This document shows positions 33,832 to 44,486 of a stretch of DNA of 64,000 bases, piece by piece. The position numbers were made by a program, and so were the translations under genes. Origin of the DNA: Erodium maritimum (lineage: Eukaryota; Streptophyta; Magnoliopsida; Geraniales; Geraniaceae); assembly GCA_963921825.1 (NCBI GenBank), contig OY997590.1:62300012-62364011 (forward strand), read 5' to 3'. Below the pieces are notes generated by a model. That model searched no databases. It was not told where the DNA came from and was given only the letters and a program-made list of their open reading frames with translations. Numbering within the stretch: position 1 is the stretch's first letter; every line of letters begins with the position of its first letter.

Positions 33832-35433
33832 TCGAGGTTTCACACCTCGGACTGTACGTCAATTAGGTGGGGAGAGTCGAGTCGATAGAGTCCCGTCGTA
33901 CGTTGGGTACGCAGGTCGGGAACCGTGTGTAGACCCGTTGTGTTGTGAGTCCTGCCTGTGTTTGTGTGTACGTGCAGTGTCTTCTTGCTGGCTTGCTGAT
34001 TGTTGTTGCTGCTTGAAACGTTTTTAAGCTGTCGCGGGTCGACTCAGGAGCGCTCCTGTAGTCGAACGTGACGGTGCTGATATCAAGTCGGTACAACGTA
34101 GTTCGGGGACGCCTGGACCGGGTTGTAACTGCGTGATGTCAAGTATGAGGTTTTAAAAATGAAGTGGAGAAAGCTTTAAAAATTTGATTGTTTTGATGTT
34201 GTTTGACGCCGTGGGCGTTTGTATTTGACTTTGATTGGCCCGGTGGGCGTGGTTCGGTATTGGTAGGCCCGGTGGGCGTGTCTTGATTTTGTGTGACGCC
34301 GTGGGCGTTTGTGTCTGACTTCGTTTGGCCCTGTGGGCGTATGGTGATTGTTGTTGGTTGGCCCGGTGGGCGTGTTGTGGAGTTTTGGTTGGCCCGGTGG
34401 GCGCTGTTTGACTTTGGTTGGCCCGGTGGGCGGGTGTCGTCGTTGTTGTTGTTATGGGTGTTTGGCCGGTTTGGCTTGTGTTTGTGGTTTAGTCGGGTTT
34501 TGTGGTACGTGCTTGGTCTTTTTGGTGGTTAAATGTCTGCGACGCACAAGTGTGCGGGTCGCCAAGAGACGGGTAGGATGCGAGTTTCATAGGATCGACG
34601 TGACGGGGTGATAGGGGCGATGCGGGCGCAGTTACGGGGCGGACCACGGGCCGACCTGGTACGAGACCAGGACGGGCTTGCTGGTCCGATCCGGCAGCCA
34701 ACATGGACCGGCTGACGTGCCGGCCCGGCAGCCAGCCCGGCCCGGAGGGCATACCGGCCCGGAACGCCATATGGTCCGGCTCACCTGCCGGACCGGTCCA
34801 GCAGGTTTTCAAAAAAAAAATGAAAAAAAAAGGTAGTTTCGTTGTGCGCGTAGGTTTGTGGTTGTGTGACTCGGTCGTGTTCGTGTGGTTGAGCGTTGGT
34901 TTTACGGGTTTGTGTTCGCGGTTGTGGGTTGTAGAGGCCGTAGGCCTGGTGTACGGTTGGGTTGTTATTGAGTTTTTCGCTTACGTATTATTATAACTGA
35001 AGTACTAATAGTGTGAGAAATGGTGTGTGCTCAGCTGAGAGCGTGTTCTCCCGTCTTGAGGTTTCCATACGTGATCGGGTATTTGGGTGATTGAGGTTGT
35101 GAACCATAGTGATTGCTGAATGAAGGAAGTGTTTCCCGTGTCGAGGTTTATCTTACATGAGCGAGTACTTGAGGTGTTGTTAGCGTGAGCAGTGTGACGT
35201 TTGGCATCAGGTTCTGAGGTAGTGGTTTGCCCTGGTTAGATCGATAAGTCTTTAGTGCTTTACTAGTATGCCATAATCGAACGGGTGTCCGTGGAGGTGA
35301 GCATAACGCTCATCCCCTTTACTACTTTTCCCGCAAGGGACGAGTAGCGAACACTGGTTTGGTTGCGGAAAGTTACAAGTAATGCGTAGAGGACCGTGTG
35401 AGGGTTACACTAGACCTTACCAGGGTGACTAAT
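33832..35433 (+). other. Gypsy-D unit 2 leader, gag missing
   Basis: Copy of 26799-28400 at the 7033-bp period, with the repeat cluster at 34204-34438 and the GC-rich block at 34593-34813. Confidence 0.7.
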
Positions 35434-35512
35434 GGAGTGGGCGTTCGGTTTCCGTTTTGGGCGTCAGTGTCATTGGATGTCGGGTTGTCACACTCGTTTG
35501 TTCGTCGAGTTG

Positions 35513-35693
35513 TGCTGAGAGGTTGGGGCTGAGTTTAGAGCCGTTGAGTCCACCCTTGCGTCGTGACACGCCGGTTGGTGGTGGGGTGGTGTTGACTAGG
35601 GTCTGTCGTGCCTGCGGAGTTAGAGAAGCGAACCGGTATAGAAGGTTCGAGAGAGGGCTCCTCAACCCGAGGATCGGGTATGTTCGGAGTTGG
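35513..35693 (+). pseudogene. Gypsy-D protease remnant, unit 2
   Basis: Translation identical to 28480-28660. Confidence 0.78.
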
Positions 35694-35767
35694 TAGGCAC
35701 GACGACGATAGTGGAGCGAGGCCTTAGAGAGACCGCGAGGGTCCGTGAGTTTTAGCAGCGACTGAGC

Positions 35768-35981
35768 TTGTGCGTGTATCCGTGGGAAGGATACCCACGA
35801 AATGACCGCCTTGACGTGATCTTGGGAATGGATTGGCGAGTGAAGTACCAAGTCATTATCGACTGTTACAGGCGACGAGTGACGGTGTCAACAGGCAACA
35901 CGAAAGGTTCGTGTATTCTGGGCAGTAGGAGCGGAGTTTCTCCTGTCGGCTTGTCTGCAGTAAAGGAAGTATCGGCCTAGC
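35768..35981 (+). pseudogene. Gypsy-D protease-RT linker, unit 2
   Basis: Translation identical to 28735-28948, with the same stop after VKEVSA. Confidence 0.82.
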
Positions 35982-36001
35982 AGAGCCGAGGATTACCGCG
36001 A

Positions 36002-36571
36002 GTGGCGTGCGAGTTCCCCGAGGTCTTCCTTAAGGAACTGAGCGGGTTGCCACCAGTTCGTGAGGTGGAGTTCGGGATTGACCTGGTGCCGGGAACGGCA
36101 GCGATATCGATGGCGCCTTACAGGTCCGCGCCAGCCGAGTTGACCGAGCTGAAGGGTCAGCTCGAGGAACTTCAGGAGAAGGGGCTTATTCGTCCGAGCA
36201 CATCGCCGTGGGGAGCGCCAGCACTCTTCGTGAAGAAGAAGAAGAGTGGAGAGCTTCGGATGTGCATGGACTACCGGAAACTGAACCGGGTTACGGTGAA
36301 TGACCGATACCCGATGCCGAAAATTGATGACCTGTTCTACCAGTTGAGAGGGTCGACGTATTTCTCGAAGATCGACCTGCGATCCGGATACTACCAGTTG
36401 CGATTCCAAGAGGGGGACGTCGCAAGGACTGCATTCTGGACATGCTATGAACATTACGAGTTCTGGGTGATGACTCTGAACTACCGAACGCACCTGCAGA
36501 GTTCTTGGGCCTGATGTACAGTATAGTCCGGCTGTTCTTAAATCAGTTTGTGGTGGTGTTTTGTGGACGAC
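36002..36571 (+). pseudogene. Gypsy-D reverse transcriptase N-terminal half, unit 2
   Basis: Same 170 codons and the same deletion junction after the VDD codons as unit 1, so the deletion predates the tandem duplication. Confidence 0.88.
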
Positions 36572-36573
36572 CA

Positions 36574-36970
36574 GGATCCGGGAGTTAGTTGCCGGCGGTA
36601 CGGACGCCGAGGGCTGGGATCGTTGTACTAATTGGGAGTTACAGTATCGTGGAGGTTTGTACATACCGCGTGACGGCGGAGGCGACGAGCTACGAGAGTC
36701 GCAGCATTCGCGTCTAACAGTGCACGTGAATAGCACTAAGAGGAGCGCGACATCAGGTGGCATGTCTAGTGGAGCGGGATGCGGAGAGCGGTCGCGGAGT
36801 TAGTATCGCGATGCCTCGCCCGTCGGCAGGTGAGATCCGAACAACAGCGTCCCGCTGGATTATTGCAGCCACCGCCGGTTGCACGGTGGAAGTGGGGGCA
36901 CGTCACGATGGGTTTCGTGAGTGATTGGCCGAGTTCGCCTACAGCAACAGCTTTTAGGCCAGTATCATGA
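36574..36970 (+). pseudogene. Gypsy-D integrase zinc-finger region, unit 2
   Basis: Same as 29541-29937, including TMGFVSD and the loss of the core. Confidence 0.82.
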
Positions 36971-37251
36971 TGGCACCGTTCGAAGCGTTGTGTGATAGGC
37001 CGTGTCGGTCGCCCGTGTGCTGGGCAGAAGTGAGAAATAAGAGGTTATTGGGTCTAGAACTGGATCGAGAGACAGCTGAGTTGGTCGTGCCAAAGCATGA
37101 GCGGTTGAAGACCGCGCAGATTCAGCAGGAGCTATGCTGACTGACGGCGCCGACCTCTCGAGTCAGCAATCAGTGATCATGTATCCCGGGAGGTGAGCCC
37201 GAAAGATGGACTAACGCGTTTCAACCGCGGCAGAGGCGGGTTAGCCCCGCG

Positions 37252-37485
37252 GTGTATCGGGCCTTTCGAGGTCTTGAGTACGTCATTGACTGGGCAGATG
37301 TCGAGGTAACGGGTGATGTCCCGTGTAAGGAGAAACCGATGCGGGAAAGGGATCCACGAGAGCAGGTCCTGCGCGGAAAGGTTATCCGCTTAGAGCTGGT
37401 GTTGTGGCGACACCACGAGGCCGAGTCGACTTGGGAACGCGAGGACGAGGTTCGCGCGAAGCACACCGACCGGTTCAACTCCTGA
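37252..37485 (+). pseudogene. Gypsy-D integrase tail and chromodomain remnant, unit 2
   Basis: Same as 30219-30452. Confidence 0.85.
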
Positions 37486-37522
37486 CGTGCGTTGTTCTAA
37501 ATTTCGCGGACGAAATTCCTTT

Positions 37523-37535
37523 AAGGGGGGTAGAT
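37523..37535 (+). other. Polypurine tract, Gypsy-D unit 2
   Basis: AAGGGGGGTAGAT immediately before LTR 3. Confidence 0.86.
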
Positions 37536-40500
37536 TGTAATAACCACTCCCGGTCAACGCCAGTCAAACCTGCGAAAAACAGGAAAATTTAAAAAAATTT
37601 GAGCAGACACTGAATTGAACCGGAATTGGACCCCGAGGGTCATACCGGACTTAAGTTGACCCCGTTATTGACCAAAGTGAGTTCCGGGGGACTTAGGGCA
37701 ACTTTCAGATCAATTTGGGAAATGTTGACTTTTCGCTGGAAAAGTCAACCGAGCGACGTTTTGGTCCGTTCGAGGCCCGTTTTGGATCCAAAAAGCTTAT
37801 CCGTCGTCGCAGCGGTCTTAGGTGGGCCTTTTCCTTGTAGCCCGCGAAGTTTCGTAATTTCTTGGAAAAAGTGCCCGTTCGGGGCCCGAAACGTCCGATT
37901 TTCGCGAATCTGATTGGAAAATATCTTCTAGATATTTTCCCAATAAGGTGTGGGACCCACCTTGCCACTTTTCAAGCAAGTGGTGGTGTTAGGTGTGGGA
38001 CAAGACAAGGAAGACTACTTTAGGTGTTAGTTTGTAATTAAGTATTAGTTTGATGTTTTTTTTAAAATAAAACAAAAAGGAAGGAGTACACGTCCATACA
38101 TTGTAAAAAGGGAAAAGAAAATGGAAAAAGAGAGTTAGTTTTTAGAGAGAGAAGGAGAAGGAGAAGAAGAGAGAAAAGAGAAGGAGTTGGGGTTTGTGGT
38201 TACTATTCACGAGCATCGAGCCATGGGTTTGTCTCAACGATAGTAGATTCGAGCTCACATCGTCTTCCTCTACGGTAAGAACCTAACCGATTTTCATTTT
38301 GGAACGTTTGAATTTTAGGGTTTGAGTTTAAACGGTTTGATTAAGGTTGGGTTTTGTTTAAGTTTGGTTTAAAGATGAATGGTTGAGGTTTGGGGTTCGT
38401 TAGGAACGTTTTGGGGCGAAAAGGAAATTTTCCTAATTGTGGCCGGGTGGGGCCCACGTGCCCGAGTATCGGGTTTTCGTGTTCGGGTGGTTTAGGACGA
38501 TCCCCAAGTAGTTAATCCACACCCAGATCGGAATTTGGAATTAAATTGTGAAAGTTGGAATTTCGGGTTTAGAAACTTTAAACGTCAATTAAATGACTCG
38601 GAAGTCGGAATTCGATTCCGTCAAGTGCATTGGGACCCTTGAATTATTCTAAGACCGTAGAAACGAAAACGGGAATTTTTGGAGCCCCGTAAGGGCATTT
38701 CCAAAACCCGGGCAGATTCGCCATGTCGGGCGAATCGGGCCTTTACGGGTCCTTTATCGACAATGTCGAGTAATCGGGAAGTTTGGGAGTGATCGACATT
38801 GTCGGGGTTACGTTTGGGCGTTAAGTTTATCGAATTTCAGTTTATTCCTGCGAGTTTAAAGGTGCCCTAAAATTGTGTTCTTTTAGATTGTGCTGCGGAT
38901 CGAGGCAAAGGGAAGCTAGGCGAGTGACTGAGATCACGCCGGGGCTTATTTGGGCACTTTTGGAGAACACGCACGAGGTAGGGAAAAGTAGCCGGATCTC
39001 GGCCCTGACTGGGGAAAGTTAACAGTAGAATTGCATGTGACACCGGGGTGTCGTGGGTTGAGTAGTTTTATTTAAATATTAGAAAAGCATGATACGGGAA
39101 TGTAGCGAATATTAGAAAAGCATGATACGGGATTGTAGCGTTTATGAGAAAAGCATGTGACACTTAGTAGTGTCGTAGGAACAGAGAACTTAGCGATAAT
39201 TGAATTACTGGAGGCATATGACCATGCCCGGAGGTTGTTTGTGAAACTAGTGACCTTAGGACTGTTGGAGGCATCGAGTATGCCGGAGGTTGTTGTGCGT
39301 TACTATTGTTGAGTTTGGGTGGCCTTGAGAGCCCGCATTATTTATTGTTGAGTTTGGGTGGCCTTGAGAGCCCGCGTTATTTATTGTTGAGTTTGGGTGG
39401 CCTTGAGAGCCCGCGTTATTTATTGTTGAGTTTGGGTGGCCTTGAGAGCCCGTGTTATTTATTGTTGAGTTTGGGTGGCCATGAGAGCCCGTATTTAATT
39501 GTTGGTGTCTTGGGTGGCCATGAGAGCCCGTGTATTTAAATTGGTGTCTTGGGTGGCCATGAGAGCCCGTGTATTTAAATTGGTGTCTTGGGTGGCCATG
39601 AGTGCCCGTGTCTTACTGTTGATGTTTTGGGGTGGCCGTGAGTGCCGTGGGGTTGTTGAACCCGAGTCTTGACCTTTGGTGTGTCTTGAGTGGCAGTGAG
39701 TGCCGTGGGGTTGTTGAACCCGAGTCTTGACCGTTGGTGTGTCTTGAGTGGCAGTGAGTGCCGTGGGGTTGTTGAACCCGAGTCTTGACCGTTGGTGTGT
39801 CTTGAGTGGCAGTGAGTGCCCGTGGGGTTGTTGAACCCGAGTCTTGACTGTTGAGGTGTCTTGAGTGGCCTTGAGCGCCTGTGTGATTGAACTTGCCTGT
39901 GATTGTGATTGTGGTTACCTGAAGTTGTGAGTTCTAAAGGTCGACAGCCTGATCCGACTTAGTGTCGATGAATTGCGAGTTCTAAAGGTCGACAGCCTGA
40001 TCCGACTTAGTGTCGATGAATTGCGAGTTCTAAAGGTCGACAGCCTGATCCGACTTAGTGTCGATGAATTGCGAGTTCTAAAGGTCGACAGCCTGATCCG
40101 ACTTAGTGTCGATGAATTGCGAGTTCTAAAGGTCGACAGCCTGATCCGACTTAGTGTTGATGAATTGCGAGTTCGAAAGGTCGACAGCCTGATCCGACTT
40201 AGTGTCGATGAATTGCGAGTTCGAAAGGTCGACAGCCTGATCCGACTTCGTGTCGAGGAATTGCGATAGGTCGAACCCTGACCTAATTGAGATTGGTTAC
40301 TGAGCAGCTGGTGTGCGATCCTTTGTGATCTTGTTTGGCGTTGTGTAGTCTTTCTGTCGTGTCCTTGGAGGAGGTCGTCGATAGTTGTGTCGGGTCTACA
40401 TTACTTTATCGAGCGTTGAGTCTGTCGAGGAAAGTAACGGGTTGTGGGTCAGTTAGGTACTTGAGTTGGGGACTGTAGTCCGGGTGTTGGGTTTGGTTTT

Positions 40501-40849
40501 AGTGTTACTGGCTTTTCTGCTAATTATGCCGTAGTCAGTCTGTTATCCGTGGTGGTGAGCGAACGCTCACCCCTAGCTGCTTTTCCTACAGGTACTGTTC
40601 GTAGGACGGACTAGGTGAGCTCTCGAAGCTTGTGGAGCTAGGAGCGGAGTCCGGGTTTTGTCTTTTGAGTCTAGTGATGGATACCGTGTACTTTTGTCCA
40701 CTTGTTGGGACGTGTTTTTAAACTGTAATTAATATTTTGTTGAACTAAATTGGCTGTTTAAGTGATTTAATGAAACCAGGTTTCAAGTGTTTTTATGTTT
40801 TTAAAACGTTCGCGTCCCGAGTTCGATTTACTGAAATTGGGGCGTGACA
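37536..40849 (+). repeat. Gypsy-D LTR 3 (3314 bp)
   Basis: Ends GGGGCGTGACA and is followed by the target copy TCCCA at 40850-40854 and the resumed Copia-A RT. Minisatellites lie at 39305-40264. Confidence 0.93.
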
Positions 40850-40854
40850 TCCCA
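40850..40854. other. Target site duplication of Gypsy-D, right copy
   Basis: TCCCA, matching 23465-23469. Confidence 0.93.
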
Positions 40855-40978
40855 GCCATAACTCGGAGTCGGGCCCATCCACGACTTCTTGAAAGGTGGC
40901 TGGATCATCGTGATCCACCATGACTTCATTGTCACCTCCGGATACCATATCTTGGAGGTGGAAGATTGACCCTTTCAA
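40855..40978 (-). pseudogene. Copia RT start domain, unit 3, right of Gypsy-D
   Basis: This encodes the segment ending DSELWLG. The frame then reads into the Gypsy-D LTR, giving a meaningless chimeric tail. Confidence 0.8.
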
Positions 40979-41066
40979 ATCGCCTTGGACCTTCCGGAAT
41001 TGTAACAGGAATTGGTTCTCACTCTACGACAATCTCTGGCTCCTTTCTACTGGGTTGTCAGTTGGT

Positions 41067-41336
41067 TTAGACAGATCTGTACCATCCTGAATTTCTTCGA
41101 GATGCACAGTCCTCCCAATGACGTCTTTGGAAACAAAACTTCTTTTCCATAAAGACCCCACCCCAAGCGACGAACACCATGTTCTCACTGGGGTTGTAGA
41201 AATAGTATCCCCTTGTTGCTGTGGGATACCACACGAAGGTGCATATCTCAGATCTTGGTTCGAGCTTAGTCGAAACCAAATGTTTCACATAAGCCTCGCA
41301 ACCACAAATCATTAGGAAGGACAAAGCCGGCATCAT
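41067..41336 (-). pseudogene. Copia integrase C-terminal segment, unit 3
   Basis: Same translation as the copies at 1705-1974 and 16928-17197. Confidence 0.82.
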
Positions 41337-41514
41337 CCCGTACCATTTTTAAAATGGTGTCCCTTCCACACCATTCGTCGAAGCCCGATTCACTATGAAT
41401 GCGGTCGTCTCTAGAGCAAAACCCCTAAAAGAGATTGGGAGATCAGTCCAACTAATCATGGAACAGACCATTGTCTAACAATGTCCGATTTCTCCGTTTG
41501 GCTACACCTTTCAA

Positions 41515-42303
41515 CTACAGTGACCTAGGAGGAGTCCATTCCAAAAGGATCCCATTCTCTTTTAGATGATCTAATAACTCTGTGGTCAAGTATTTTCCAC
41601 CTCGTTTCAATCGAAGTGCCTTAATACCTTTGTCGAGCTGGTTTTCTACTATAGTCTTAAACTCTTTGAATTTATCAAAAGCTTCAGACTTATGTCTCAC
41701 CGAATAGACATAACCATATTTACTGTAATCATCAGTAAAGGTGATAAAGTAGCTAAAACCCCTCCTGGCAAGTGAACTTATTGGTCTACACACATTCGAG
41801 TGTATCAGCCCCAATAATTCACCCGCCCTTTCATCGCGATCGATAAAGGGCACTTTAGTCATTTTTCCCATCAAACAAACCTTGCACCTATCGATCGAAT
41901 GGAATTCGAATGAACCTGAAAGCCCGCACTTCTGAAGTGCTGATAGGCGCTTCTTGTTTATGCGACCCAAATGACAGTACCATAACAGAGTTAGGTTTAA
42001 ATCGTTGGATTTAGACCTCTTGGTATTAACGGAATATATAGAACTTGAGGCATTGTTACCCATATCTAATATGTACAATCCTCCAACCATGTCAGTACTG
42101 GTATAAAACATATCATTGCATAGAACATTGAAAACTCCATTTCCAATATTAACATTATATCCTTCCTTGTCAAACACGGATACAGATATAATATTCCTAC
42201 TAAAAGTAGGTATGCAATATACATTATACAATACTAAGACAAGGCCTCTTGGCAAAGCAAGACTCATGGATCCTACAGCAGTTGCCACAACTCTGAGGTC
42301 CAT
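41515..42303 (-). pseudogene. Copia integrase core, unit 3
   Basis: 262 codons, same as units 1 and 2, with HSNVCRP and RLKRGGKYL. Confidence 0.88.
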
Positions 42304-42702
42304 TTCGTGCTTTCCAAATCTCTCCTACTTTCAGCCACCATATATTAGTGCATGTGTGAGATTCAGTCATGGTATCTAATACCCATGAATCTTTGGAAGT
42401 AGAGAGATGTAGCTCTATAGAGTTAATACCGAATGAAGGCACGGTCCCACCGCCCTTCCTTAGATCATCCAGGTTTCCTGATGAAGGCGCAGTCCTACTG
42501 CCCTTCTTCAGATCATCCAGGCTATTTGATGAAGGCGCAGTCCCACTGCCCTTCTTCAGATCAGCCGTGAACTTCCTGTAATCCCGGTTCCAATGACCAG
42601 GCTGTTGGCAGTAGAAGCAGACATTCTCAGGTGTCTCATCTTTCCTGCCAAGTGCGCATGGGCCCAGCCCTTGCCACTTCCAATTCCCTTGTTGACCATC
42701 AG
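42224..42702 (-). pseudogene. Copia gag zinc knuckle and protease remnant, unit 3
   Basis: Same zinc-knuckle loss and DTM in place of DTG as in the other units. Confidence 0.78.
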
Positions 42703-42932
42703 AATATCCTTGGATCCCAGATCCCTGAGATATTCTTCTCAGCAGTTAATGACACTTCATGTAACTCTGATATGGTCTTAGAGACAGCCTTGTCAAGGAC
42801 ATATTCTTTGCGTTCAGACTTGAGGACTATCCTCAAAATTCTGTACCAGTCCAAATAGTTTGTCCCATTTAGCTTGACCCTATCAAGAATGGTTTTTAAT
42901 GACAAACTATTAATGTTCGCTGAATTTGACAT
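42699..42932 (-). pseudogene. Copia gag N-terminus, truncated, unit 3
   Basis: 77 codons from an ATG at 42932, identical to units 1 and 2. Confidence 0.8.
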
Positions 42933-44473
42933 TTGATCTACAACAGATAAAATTCAATCAGTAAACTGAATAAATTTTATGAAGATCAAGCTTAAACACC
43001 AACAATCAATTCTAAACCTTTAGAATCTGAAACCAAGATCCTTGATTCACTCGATTAAGCTGAACTAATGCTCACCACTTAATCGAGCTATGTAGGTAGG
43101 ACTCCATCCAATCACATCCAATGTGACTCTTGGCTAGGGTATGCACTTATGTACACGGCTTACCCTATCTGTTACCCTAGCTCAACCTCAGGCTGAGAAT
43201 CGTAGTCGGGTCCACCAATTTTCAACTATGGCCCGTCACTATGTAGGTGCCCCGCTAATGCGCACGACACCCACATATGTCGTCCAAACCTACTACCCCG
43301 CTTTCCCATGGATGCTCCGCTAATGCGCACGACACCCATAGGACGGGGAGGTAGTAAGGTGTTGATAATTGGGAGGTATCGGACATGACCCATTTTTACT
43401 TGTCCGGTTGTGTTTAAAACTTTGACACATCCTAGATGCGATGAGCACATCAACTACATTCCAAATGCAATGATGCCTCAAATTACATCCAATGTAATTC
43501 TTCCTTCGAACCCGTCAACTACATCCAATGTAATGACGATTCTAAGGGCTCACACACAAGGATTAAAATTCCAATTTTATCTTTGCATGTGAGGTGATAT
43601 GCTCGGTAAATAAAGTTAAGCATGCAATTCTAAAACACAGAATTAATCATGCATAAACTAAACCAAGCATAAAGCGATAAATATGCACATAATAGCCCCC
43701 TAAACTAACTCCCACTAGCTTCTTGAGCTCCACCGACTCCAAGCCGATGCCAACACCCGAAAAGCCACCAAATGACCTTTTCGCCCTTTCTTCATCTTGA
43801 GTAAAATATTACAATTTAATACACGACTCGCAGGTCGGGAATAAATAAATATTACAAACAAGTGGTTCGACGACCACACCTTGAAAGAATAATTACACGC
43901 TAACACTAACGGCTCGCAGGCCGTGAAAAGCGATAAATAATTAAATTGAGCTCGGGGCTATTATGTACACCATGCCAACATCACATCACACATCGTGTTA
44001 TCAAACAAGCATCTTATCAAACATCATGTGATTTTCCGGTTTTAATTAATAGCCAAGTTTCGAAATTTTTTGATGCTCGGTTTATCGAAACCGTTCAAAA
44101 ATGAAACTTTTGAACATTTGATCTTCGAGTTCGTCATGACGGTTCCAAACTCGTCATAACTAACAAAACGGTTTAGCCTTGGCATATCAACCATCCAATG
44201 GTCATGGTTGGCCTAGCTCCGTCCAACGGAGCCCCGTTCGGTCCCGGTTTCGGCTCCCCGAGAGTCCCGCTCCCGAGACCCGAAAAATCAAGTTTTTTTC
44301 AAAATTTCCAGATTTGAAATAATTTTCAAAAATTCATTTTACATGCATTAAATCCATAAACAAGTATTTAAAACATGTTATCAAACAATTTAGCAAAACA
44401 ACACGCCAAAAACGAAACTTTCAAGCAAAACCGAAACTTTGAACACCGTCTTGTGAATCCCGAAGGTAGCACG

Positions 44474-44485
44474 GCTCTGATACCA
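44474..44485 (-). other. Primer-binding site, Copia-A unit 3
   Basis: TGGTATCAGAGC on the minus strand, one base from the LTR at 44487. Confidence 0.9.
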
Positions 44486-44486
44486 C

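Larger units (their letters stand above)
23470..40849 (+). mobile_element. Gypsy-D: tandem non-autonomous Ty3/gypsy chromovirus derivative (3 LTRs, 2 internal regions)
   Basis: The order is LTR 23470-26783, internal 26784-30502, LTR 30503-33816, internal 33817-37535, LTR 37536-40849. That is 3314 and 3719 bp each, a strict 7033-bp period. All LTRs run TGTAATAACC...GGCGTGACA. One 5-bp target duplication flanks the whole, so the tandem occupies a single insertion site. The coding remnants match Gypsy-C, a Tekay/Del-type chromovirus, but gag, most of RT, RNase H and the integrase core are deleted. Both units appear identical wherever compared. Confidence 0.94.
22021..44486 (-). mobile_element. 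Copia-A unit 3 internal region, split by Gypsy-D
   Basis: Internal sequence runs 22021-23469 and resumes at 40850. Removing 17385 bp (Gypsy-D plus one target copy) restores a 6754-bp period. The RNase H remnant is at 22187-22417, and the leader lies at 42933-44473. Confidence 0.92.

Noticed and set aside
40793-40978. 61-codon frame at the right edge of Gypsy-D
   Set aside because: Also a junction chimera of copia RT and the gypsy LTR.
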